DNA of 64,000 nt from contig JAUIRK010000970.1 in the NCBI GenBank assembly GCA_030549495.1, positions 250,001-314,000 on the forward strand. Reading direction: 5' to 3'. A program made the position numbers and the translations under genes. The notes beneath the pieces are model-generated. The model was not told the origin of the DNA, did not search any database, and saw only the letters and a list, made by a program, of their open reading frames with translations. Positions 47,301-59,300 of the stretch are shown piece after piece. The stretch comes from Nectonema munidae (Eukaryota; Nematomorpha; Nectonematoida; Nectonematidae). Every line of letters begins with the position of its first letter. The first letter of the stretch is position 1.

Positions 47301-50300
47301 ATAAGAATATCTTTTTTTCTCCTAACATGCGTAAAAAGTATTCTTGTAGAATAATATAAAGACTGTAGCAGACATTTGTAGGTATCGCATCCATAGGGAA
47401 GAATAATCCTCCATAGAGATGGTAGTGATAGTAACGATTGGGAATGGAACTTAGACCATCTGGATCAATACCCTACACCCCTACCACTAGGCCATCTGCA
47501 GACAAAAAATCTCCATTTTTTTGTCATTTGAAAAATACACCAAAGTTTTTGTCATGTCTTGTTAAAGTGAAGATCTAAATAGTTTATAGTCTCAAGTTTG
47601 AAAATTAAAAAAATGGCTAAACTATAACATGATTCCTATCTATAAATACATGTTAAAATGCCTTCAAAGAATTAGAACTACACCTCTTCACTCGAAATGA
47701 ATTAACTCGCGAATGAACATAGCGACAATTTGCAGCAATGAATAATAAGTAAAAAAATAAGCAGATGATTTGGAAGAATAATTACATTGTATATCACCAT
47801 ATGGCTTTTCCTACTTTTATTTGCAGTTATATTCTTTTTCCACTTTTACATTGCAAAAATTATATTCCTGATAGTATTTAATTTGCAGATATAGACGAGT
47901 GCACGGAAGCTAGTCATTCTTGTCATGAGGACGAAGTTTGTGAAAATAATCATGGTTCTTTTAAGTGTCGAAAGATGGCTAACAAGTGTTCATATGGCTT
48001 CAAATGGAGTGTTAAAGATCAAAACTGCATCGGTATGATTTATATCCTTTGTTAAGAATTTAAGCCAAATTCTTATATTCGAGTTAATCTCATCTCCCTT
48101 AAATTTTATTGCTCCAAAACTAAAAAAAATTATTGCTGATTTTGAATTAAATTTTTTTTACTTTTTTTTTTGGCCAACCGCCTACTTATAATTAAAAAGA
48201 TTATACGGGGTAGAGTTTCTTTTCCGATATCCCCGTTTCCCGCGATTCTGCACCAATTTTTGTCCCTTGAATATATTTACTCTCCAGGACTTATCAATTT
48301 TCCTATTCAATTATTTAAAAAGTAAAATTTATTTTTATTTGATATATTTTTGTTTTTATTGCTAAAAATACACACTTTAATCTAAGAACGCTTTTCTGCA
48401 TTTTTTTTTAAATTTCTTTCTCTATTCTTGCATCATCTATAAAGAAATTGTTATAAGCTTTATTTTAATCAATATTCTTTCCATCAATAAATATTTATCT
48501 CAATATAAAGATCAACTTTAAGATCTTTGGGTGATGTTCATTTATTTAGTTAGATTTAGTTAGACCTTGTAATTGTAATAATTTTTTTATTGGAAAATTA
48601 TTTTTTTATTCCTTAAACTCAAATTTTTGAAGCTTATATTATTATAATATTATATATTATTTTGATCTGACTTATGATTTGTTTACTTGAAAACTTGAAA
48701 TATGATGAAGTTGAACCACAAATATATGTTAAGCATTTATTTTTTTACGTATTTATAAGCAAATAGTGAGAAAAAATTAAAATGTTAAAGAGTGAATATT
48801 GATTATCCAAACAAAATTATAAATACGTGCTTGGTACTTAAGGTCAACCCGTTAACGACCAGAATAATCAGACGATATCTAGTATAAAGCAGAAGATTTG
48901 TATTAAAAAGCATTAATAAAGGCAGACGATTCCCATTTTTGTAAAGTCGACTGTGGTCGATAACCGATTAAAAGAGAAAATCTGTTCTACGTTCATATTT
49001 TGGTAATAAAATTTTAAACAGCTTTTTCACGTCATTTTTTTGTAATGCATTTTATTATGATACCACTGATTTTGGATATTACAGAAAAGTAGGGGGCGCA
49101 AAATTGCAAATGGCAGTCCCACAATTTTCCATTTCTCTTTTTTATTCGATTCAGTTATTTTAGATCAGAGGTTGCCAAAGTGGTCGATCAGAGTTTTATA
49201 GGGGTCGAACATTACATAAAGTTGGGGGTCGGATATATTATGGAGAATCAATTAAATTTCTAGGCAGGAAAAAATCGGATTAAAAAGTTTGGGGACCCCT
49301 TTTTTAGATGAAAGAATCTTCTTTTTTATGCATTAAGAAGCACCGTTATTGATCTTGTAACTTATGAGAATATTTTGCTATAATTTAAAAGTATATTTTT
49401 AGTAGCACTAACAATTTTATTCTTTTTGAGGAATGATTTTTTTCCATTATTCAAACCATTCTCTCAGAACACATTTTATTCAGACTTTGAGTGATTGGGA
49501 AATAGCACCCATTTTGAATATTGTCTTGAATTTTTTCTTTTTTCATTTCTAAAAAAGTTGAGGCATAAATTAAAACAAACTTGGTTCAACAAAATGAAAG
49601 TATAATTTTCCATCCTGATTTACACTAGAAAAGCCAACATTTTTATACTTTTAAAAACCATAGGGTTGTATACGACCCCAAGATAAAAGTTAACAAAAAC
49701 AATATTAAAATATTAAAAGTTTGCTTGGTAAGGCAAAAAGTTTCCCCAATCAAAAACAGATAGAATTGACGAGAATTAATTCAAAGTATCTTGACGTCTC
49801 TTTTGCGTGGAGCACGCTTTTTAATAAGGAAACCCTTAATCTATGTTACGTCCCTCATTTCCCAGATGTGGATGAATGCGCTGACCCAAAATTCAATGCC
49901 TGCAACGAAACAATGCGCTGCGAAAACACCCAAGGATCCTATGTTTGCCGGAGAATGCTTGGATGTGGGGTCGGATACACACTCGACATGCTGAGCCAAG
50001 AGTGCAAAGGTATTTTAAACGGCACTTTTCTTAATTTTGTTTGCCCCTATGAAGCCTATACTTTTTAAGAATTATCGGCTGTTTTTTTTTGAAAAAAAAT
50101 TTACATGTTTAAATCAGACGATTTTCATTTCTTGGTACATGGGTGTTGCACTGGTCTTTGACCCTTTGAGCACTAGTGTGACACCCGTGCATAAGAAATG
50201 AAAATTGCGTGCTTTAAACATGTAAAATTTCATTGCAAAGGAAAGTAAAATTTTCGTCCTCAATGCTTTTACTGCTAAACACTATTTACTGCCTGAAGAA

Positions 50301-53300
50301 TCTTTTTGTATGAATAATTTTAAATGCCTTAAAAATATTTTGGCGCCATAGCTTTTCTAGTATACATCAATCATCTGCTTCATCTGTTGCAAGCGCTATA
50401 TAGAAATAAGTTCGTTTGAAAATGGCCTTTTCAAAGAGTGTTCGAATATAAATACTTAAAGTTTTCACACTCCAATAAAATGCAATAAAAGACTTGGCTA
50501 TATCGCCTTTTTTCAGATTTAAGTGTTTAATGAACTCGGTGTCTATATCAGTATGTGCGTATGTATTTCTAGATGTTTTTGTGTCAGGCATGTAATAATG
50601 AAAATAAATAGAAAGTTTATGTCAAGAATGTCAAAAAAGTATATGCTGTAAATGTATGTATGTATACGATTGCTACTTGTCTATGCAAATTGAGGAACAA
50701 ATGTTAATGGTCAAAACCCGCGGTAGAATGAGACTTTAATAAGCGTAGAAAATAATTTTTTTGATAAATAAATAGACTAAATTTTATTTTACTTTTTTAC
50801 AATATGTTTGATTAAATCTTGTTTCTTGTTCCGATTTTCTTTCTGCAACTCAAGCATCGTCCCGCCTCGGTCTATCAAATTATCTTAGAGTGTTTACAAA
50901 TTTTATGCACTGGCTTTTATGTATTCTAATTTGTCTTAATTTGCATAGTGGCATCAGAGATAAAATTTGATTAGTTAATTAGTCAGTTACTTACTCGATA
51001 AATAATATAATTAACAAACTATGCATTCGACCAATTGTCGCAAGAAGAAAAGGCATTAGATCAAAAGTACCAATTTGCGAATTATTATTAACCAACCTGG
51101 TTTGTCTGTTAAATCCTCAACACTTTGATCAAAAAATGCATGACTTCATATCCTCAATTTTCTTTAGAATTAATTGCAAAGTAGTTAATATTCTTAAAAT
51201 GAACACTTCCTTCTCTTAGACATAGATGAGTGTGAGTTGCACTTACATAACTGCCCAAAGAACTTTGCTTGTCTCAACACAAAGGGATCTTTTCGATGCA
51301 TTCCATTGCAAAAGAGGCCCGACTGTCATCCTTTGCCAGGCACAAAGACTCCATGTGCTTCTTCTCAGCAGAGAATGCCAACAACTTGTCCTCCAGGCTT
51401 TCAATTGGATCAAAATGGAAAGTGCATTGGTATGGATCTCATTTTTATTTAATATTTAGTCTGTATCGTTTACAATAAAATGTCATTTTGTCTAAATTGA
51501 AGGGATAGGCTGAAAAAGCGAATTTCAATAATGTGTGTCAATTTGGGATGATACGGGAAAGTTAGAAAGTAAGTAAATATAGAGCAGAGGTTTTTGACAC
51601 TGATTGGGAAAGAATAAACTATTACACCACCAGGAATATGCTTTCTTTTATTTTTATCAAAAATAATTTACAAAATAATAATTTCTAAACCTACATCATT
51701 ATTCAGAATTATCAGCGAAAAAATTTGTTGAGTTAAAGTGTGGAAACAAAATTTTTGGTGGAAATTTTTAACCTTGAGTATTTGAATTTAAAGGAAAATG
51801 AGAATTTTTTAAGCTTTAAAACCTTTAATTCTTTGCATGTTCCAAGAAAAGCAACATTTGGATTAAGAACTATTATACATCACTGTGACAGCTTATTTAC
51901 TATGCCAATATTAATTTTATTAATTCAATCTATATTAATCTAATTCAATTATTATTATCAATTTTATTTGTCGACAGATGGCCTAGTGGTAGGAGCGTAT
52001 GGTTAGTATCCCAATTAACATATGTAGTGGCCTTTCTTTATTCGAAGCCAGAAGTAAAAATTTGCTTTTAGTTTTTTAAATTATTTAAAAATTTTGAGTA
52101 TTTTAGTCAGTAGTGGATTTTTAAAATATTTTTTACAAATAAAATACTACATATTTTAAATTTATAAGCAAATGTTCTAATTTATTCTATATTTTTGAAA
52201 TTTGCACGTTTTATAACCGTTTTTACTTTTGTTGATTTCACTATGTTTAAGAAAAATTGTCTGAAACGTAACAAATAGTTTGTTAATTGATCCAAATTTG
52301 CATTTTAGTTACCGTATACAATACACTCTAAAAACAAGATTTAGAATCCAAGTTTAGTGTTTTCGTTTTAAATACAAGTATATCGATTATATTTTAAACA
52401 TGTTGAACACGTTTTTGTTAATTGTAATAAGCAATTTATTTATAAATACCAAAATGTTAAAAGTTATTATTAAAAGATTTTTTAAATTTGATGAGATTTG
52501 AGCCTTTGAGAATGTCGCTTTTGTCTTTCAGAATTTTAGTTTGTAAAAATCCAAAGAGTTGAAAAAGTTTTGGATAATGTAATTTAAAAACGAATTACAT
52601 TTGCAGGTACTGTCAAAGCAGTTGTGACATCCAGAGTCATATACAAATCCCATTAGCAGTTTGAAATTTCATTTTGATACATCATGACAAGAAGTTTAGG
52701 TGGAAAATTTATATTTTCATCATCTCCTTACACTTCGTGAATAAAATTTAATCAAAAACATCAATAACTTTTTTCAACTGAATCAATTTGTTTAGATTTT
52801 TATCATCTCATAGTTTGTCATTTTTCTTCTAATTCATTTTAAAAATAATAAAATGTATAGATTTCGATTTGTTCTAGTACTTACATTTTCTTCTTTTTTT
52901 ACAAAAAAATTACTCCGCTGTTTATTAATTATTTGTTTGTTTGAGTCTTTTTCATCAAAAAAAATTATGCTTCAATTGTAAAAAAATAAAATTTTAGCTA
53001 TAAATGTGAAAGGGTACATTTTTCAAACTTTGCAAAAATGACAAGTTTTCCTTTATTGTGGGTATGTCTCCTTCTGCCACTTCTTGAATTGTCTTTCTTC
53101 TCTTCAAAAATGTAACCTTCAAGGCTGCATTAAAAATTTTCCTTTTCCTTATTTTCAAATACTTCAAATGATTCTAACACTCGTTCAGCATCCTTAGTGG
53201 CAAATTCATTTAAAAAATAAAAAGATAATTATTACCACTACATATTGTTACCAATAAAATCAAGATTCAGTAAAGATCTGGCTGTCTTTTTGTTTAAAAT

Positions 53301-56300
53301 GATTTGCCTTTTATTGGATTTTTATCATTTCCATCTAAGATTCCTGACTTTTTGTGATAACTTTGTCGTGAAAAATTCTTAATTTGTAATAAAAAAATCA
53401 ATTTAAAAGTAATTAAAGTTTACCTAAGGAGGTTTTTCCGTGTGGAAATTTTATACATGTGTTCTTTTCAGGCATTTTTGTCTAAATAAATTGTAATCTT
53501 CTTTGGTACAAAAATCATTCACTGACAAAACATGAAAAGCCGTTTTTCTATCATTATGTCAAAATATTTCAAAATTTCTAGCTTTTTTAAAAAGTTTTCA
53601 ATAAAGTTAGAAAATTTTGGCAAAACCGGTTTGACATATTCTTTTGTTAGAACCTTCAATCAAGCTTGTCATCTCATAGAATGGCATGACAGTGCTTCGA
53701 AGCCACTAGTCAAAGAATCTTCAGTATTAGTGTGGAAAAAGTGTTTTTCCACTAAAGAAACAAGTGGTTTAAGTTTTCTCAAAGGATTCACTTTTTTTCT
53801 CCCGTTATTTTACGCATATCTGGTTTATTTAGATGACTAAAGACCATCCCATTGACTTCTTTCTCTTAAATATATCTTTTTGTTTGCCTGAAAAAGTCTT
53901 CAATATTTCTTCTAAAAATACCTCCTCCAAATTTTTTATTAAATCTTCAGACGATGTTTTCAGATGTGATTTTTTTTTAATTAATTCCAATTTATACATA
54001 GTTATAATACTATGAGATGTAATATATATGATACTATTATATATAAGAATAAAAAAGTTAATAAATAGAATTAGTAAATATAAAAGTCTACATTCATTAA
54101 CATCACTAAAACATCTTTTGTCCTATCGAATCGATAAGTTGTGGTCATTTATATACTAATTTATTTACATCAAATACTACTTTAGTTTAAAGTTTTACAC
54201 ATAAAAAAGAATTAACATGACAATCAAACTCCAATACTTCCAACTGTTGAAATACAAAAATTTCTTCTAAAAAAACTAATTCAAGCACTTTAAAAAATCA
54301 TAATCAATTAAAAAGGCATTGCTAGAACTGATTAATTTTCCTTAACAAAGAATTTCACTGGTCGGCATTACTTTTAGAGGAAAGTCTTTTTTGAAAAAGT
54401 TTTGATGATATCTCGTTTCAAAATCTACTTGATTATTTTCAAGCATTTTTCCTTCATACACAAAATTTTCGGTCTTGCGTAATTTCGAGATTGCTGAAAA
54501 CACATCCATTTTTGATGATAAAATGCCAAAGACTTTTCAATTGACCTAAAATTTTTCCAATTCACGTTCTTGAATATATGATGTTTAGCCTCTAATCGCA
54601 TGCAAGATTGATTTCGACCTGGTCCAAATCGTTTAATATGATCAATAAAATGAAATAAATACTGAAATTGGACTTTATTGTTACATCTGGATACAACTTT
54701 AAGAAATTATCTCTGTTTATATATATATCAAAATATGAAGATGATTCAATGTATCATCAAAAAGAATGGGTGCTAAACACAAAATCGTAATTTTAATGAG
54801 TTGCAAATAATTTCCCAATGTTCATTAGATCTACGAACTTTATCACCACTTAAAATAGGTATGGTAAAAAGAAAGTTGTTTGTTTCAATTGCAGTCATGG
54901 GAAAAACGTTGTTCATATTAAAATTAATTTTTAAAAGAGTATTTGTCATATCACACATTTGTTGTAAATTATATGGAAAACTTTGTAATAAATAATAACA
55001 ATTAAACTTTTCAAGGGAAAAGTATTTTTTAGTATTTTTTTATTTTAGTATTATTCTAAAACATGCATAGGATTATGCAAAATATCTTTTCTTAAATTAA
55101 AATAATCAAAATGAAATAAAAAAGTTATATTATTTATAGCATTTTTTGAGCATAGAATTCTATCTTCTTTATTCATTTTGTCACATCTAATGCTTTCTGT
55201 GCTCTTTTTCTTGTTTTAAATTCAATTCAGAATGATCAAGTTCACAAGAACTGCATCATTTCTTGAAAAAGACACCTCTTTAAATCCACCCATAAAATTT
55301 GCAGCTAATTTATCTCCTAAAACAAAAATTAGCAGGCCCGTACTCATAACCCCCCCCCCCCTTTTGTTTTTCATTTACTCGAACCTATTTTTTTATTTTG
55401 TGGATCAATTTTTTACTTATTAATTTTTTACTTATCACAAAGTTTTGCCTTTTTAATTCTAAAATTCTTATTCTTAATTAAAAATTAAAAAAATAATTTG
55501 ATTTAAAAATTATTTTCAATTGAATTCCAACTTTGAGAAAATCATTTTATGCAAATGGCCACAAATCTACGACCTGAATCTCCAACACAAGCAATAAAAG
55601 AATGCTCAGAAATAATGTTTCCAAATATTTATGTTCTTTTACAGATATAGCTTGCACAATTCCAGTAACTTCATGCGAGTGTGAAAGAAGTATAAGTGCA
55701 TTACGTAGATTAAACACATATATGAGAGCTTCAATGAAAAAAGTCGTCTGTCTAACCTAGCACTTCTGCACATTCACTACGATGCAGAAATAGATTTGGA
55801 TAAAATTGTAGATTTTTATGTTCGGAAGCATCCTCTTAGACTTGAAATAAACAGCTTACTCTGTTAAAAAACTAAAAATTTTACTTGTATATTTGATATA
55901 TTTGTACTCAATTATTTAATTATTTTTGTGTTGAAGTAGAATGATCAATTAAATAGATTTTTAGAAGTGTCTTTATGTCTAAATTTGAAAATATTTTCAA
56001 ATTATTATTTAACCCTCTAAAGATTTACAATAAATAAAAGCCTATAATGTTTTGATTTTTATTGTAAAAGTTTTTAATCTTTTACTTAGTTTTTAAGAAA
56101 AAGAAAAAAATATATAATAAGAAGTAAATTGACATAAGAAAGTATTGAATCAACGTAAAGTTAAAATCTATCTTTTATTTCTGTTCTATCAGTGATTCAG
56201 CAATATTCGCAATTGCACAAATAGGATTTAAATGTCAGATTAAGAAAAAACTTTTACAAAATAGGACTTTAGTTTAAGAATGGAAAAACAACAATCAAAT

Positions 56301-59300
56301 ATAAAATAAGATTTATAAATAATGATAAAAGTATAGGGTTCAATCTACCAAGAAAGTCTCATTTCTTGATATAGCATTAGTTATGTAGCAAGTACAACGA
56401 TAAGATATGTATGATAGTTTTATAAATTTTTTGTGAGAACGAACCCCTCAATTTTTTAGACTGTGTATGGGCCTGATTAGTTTACATAAAAAAACAGAAT
56501 TGTTCAAAGTAAAGTTAAAAAAAACTATCCTAGCCTGAAACAAAATTTTTTCAAATTCTCAATTCCAATTAACAAATTTAGTTTTAACTAGAGCTAACAA
56601 CTGAGTGACCGTTGTTCTATATCTGATTTCATTTAACAAGGACCAATAAAACGCTGCTATTTTATGCTTTTTATGATGATGTCCAATAGGATTAACTATT
56701 TCAAATTCATCGTAATAAATAGCAAAATACAACGCATCAGAAAGATCTCTTATAGTTTCGAGAATAAGTACCCTTAAACAGATCAAAACTTGTTAAATTA
56801 GCTTTATTTTTGTTAAAATGTCTTATGTCACAAGGATTCAGTAAATCTCTAAGTTCAGACAACAAAGGAAAATAATAACTTTTAATATCTTTAAAAAAAC
56901 TTTTGTTTGTACTTTTCCTACAAACTTTTTCTTGCCCCATCTCTACTACAGCTTGAGGTTCAGTTAAGAAAAATTATTCTCTATAAAACTTAGTCTTTCT
57001 AAACCTTCAAATATATTTTGTTCATCAAAAATTTCAATTGATCGACGTTTTCTGATTCTAAATTTAAATATCTAATTTATTATTAAAATCATTAAGTTTA
57101 TCGTTGAACAAATTTTCACCGAGAGAAATAATATTTAAAACACATGATTGACTTACATTCAAATTAGCACTCAAATTCAACAAAAAAACGCTATATTAAT
57201 TTTTTTAGGGTTGTCTGTTTAATTGTCAAAAGTTGAATTATTTGTCTGTAAAAAAATGTTATTCAAGTATTCCTTTTAGAGTCCATATGTTGTTTTTGAA
57301 CAATACATCGGTACTATATATACGTAATACTTGTGATATTTCGTTGAGCTTGAAAAGATGTTTAAGTCAAAACGTTCTTTTTGGAGTGTATAGTCGTATA
57401 AGAGCCAATCTCGCGTATATAATACGAGTTCAAATTATAGACCGATTTTCTGGAATTTCGAATAATTTTTCTATAAGTCAAGAGAAAATATTCATGTTTT
57501 ACCTAAAAAACAAAATTTACAGTGTAAAGTAAACAATGCTTCTTTTTAATGATGTAGCTGTGGGATAACGTCATCATTTTTCTCTCGTTTGATGAATTAA
57601 TTTCCTTCAGCCACAATAGGTCTTCTTTTTGCCAATCACATTAAAGATCCATGTTTTCTTGAATGATTCTCAAAGGATATTATAGCCCTGTTTGAGATAC
57701 TTTTTATTGGATTATGAAACTAATGATTCACACGTCTAGCAGCTGTAAGGTTGGTGCAATGTCTGTGGGGCGAACAACGATTTCTCTCTTGTACATGAGT
57801 ATTTTAGTTCTTTTTGACTGAGCATGGTACACGATAGCTGCTATTTTGTGTATTTTTTTGGAGAGAGAAATCCCGTCTTGTATGCGAGATAGTTTAGTTC
57901 ATCCTATTTGCAAATTAATGAGTGAATTAGTTGCCTATCCATTGGTTTTATTCAATTGGATATCTAGCAAATTAATTATAGTGAATTAGTAAAATAGTAA
58001 TTCGTTTTCAAGATTACTAATATATAGTAGGCTTTACTATATTCATTTTCTATACAGTAAAACCTCGGTTAAGAAATGCAAAGACAAAATGGATTAGGAT
58101 AAAATATTCTAAAAAGACATCTACAAATTATCACAATCAACAAGTGTAATGTATAAAGGAAGAGACTTTTCTTGACCGTAATGTTTGTCTTTATTTAATT
58201 GAAAAGAAGTAAGAAAGTTTGGGGTTTTTTTCGAAGCATATATAATTTTTTTAATCTGCGAAATTTTATTTAAGGATATATAGTATAAAACTTTATTATT
58301 TAATTTTATAATTTTTTTAAGATATTGATGAATGTGAACGAGGTAGAAGGTGCAAAGCGAATCAACGATGCATTAACTTCGTTGGAAGTTACCAATGCCG
58401 AGATGCTAAGTTTTGTCATCAAGGATATGAAATAAATGAATCTGGAACGTCTTGTATAGGTGAAAACCTTATCATTAAAAATGCATTCGCCATTTTTACG
58501 AATTTGCAATTTTATACACTTTATGCAACTTTTTATCTTTTCTCTTAAGTGAACATTTTCCACCATTTCGGGCGTTATAGTAAAGTATGAAACATTCGCG
58601 AAGATTGTACTTGACGAGACAAACACATTCGCTAAAATAAGGGAGACTTGTTTTCAAAAAGTAATAAAGTTAGGTCATTTTAATAAAATTTTATACGTAG
58701 AAACATAAGGCAAGAAATAAATCAACAGTTCTCTGTAATAAGTTTATTTCTAAAGAAAATATAAAGTCTGCAATGATGATTACATGTGGTAAATGAGGAG
58801 AGATGTCAATTGAAACAAATGCTAAACAGAGTGCCCTTGATTATATTATACGCTCTGAAGGTTTATTAAATCTGGCACCTTTTTATCTGAAAAAGGCAAA
58901 TTATGTGATGCCCTCAGTGAATTATATCATAGCAATTCAATGCCCAATATTACTGAATAGGTGGTACACATCACTGATCGTACGTGGCATTCTCTGTCAA
59001 CATATGATTCAAACTGAAAGACAACAAGAAAGCTTAACAAGTTTTGAAAATGAAAGATAATAATTTTTACTTAAATTACAGCATTACAACAAACTTTCAA
59101 GGATCCGTATTCTCAAATTTTTCCCGCGAAATAAAGTCCAATAAAACCTGTTTATAACAGTCAGGCATGGAGGAACCCATTAAGAGCGTGTTAGATTAGT
59201 AATCGTTTCATAAGTGTGTGTCGAGTGCTGTACTTTGCACTACTTCAAACCCAAATTTTTTAACTTAATATCAATAGTCTTAATTTTGTCTGGTATAGTA

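Larger units (their letters stand above)
51430..58321. other. Fibulin intron 8
   Basis: A 6.9-kb intron with a SINE-B copy (51974-52060), AT-rich sequence (52.1-53.5 kb) where nothing is recognised, an unidentified multicopy protein relic on the minus strand (about 54.36-57.06 kb) split by a hAT fragment, and an unpaired pogo-type end at 58055 (TA then CAGTAAAACCTCGGTTAAG). No additional D-x-D-E-C exon was found. Confidence 0.6.

Noticed and set aside
53532-54015. Plus-strand open frames of 102 and 60 codons
   Set aside because: No family match. The neighbouring recognisable coding signal is on the minus strand, so these are probably shadows or chance.
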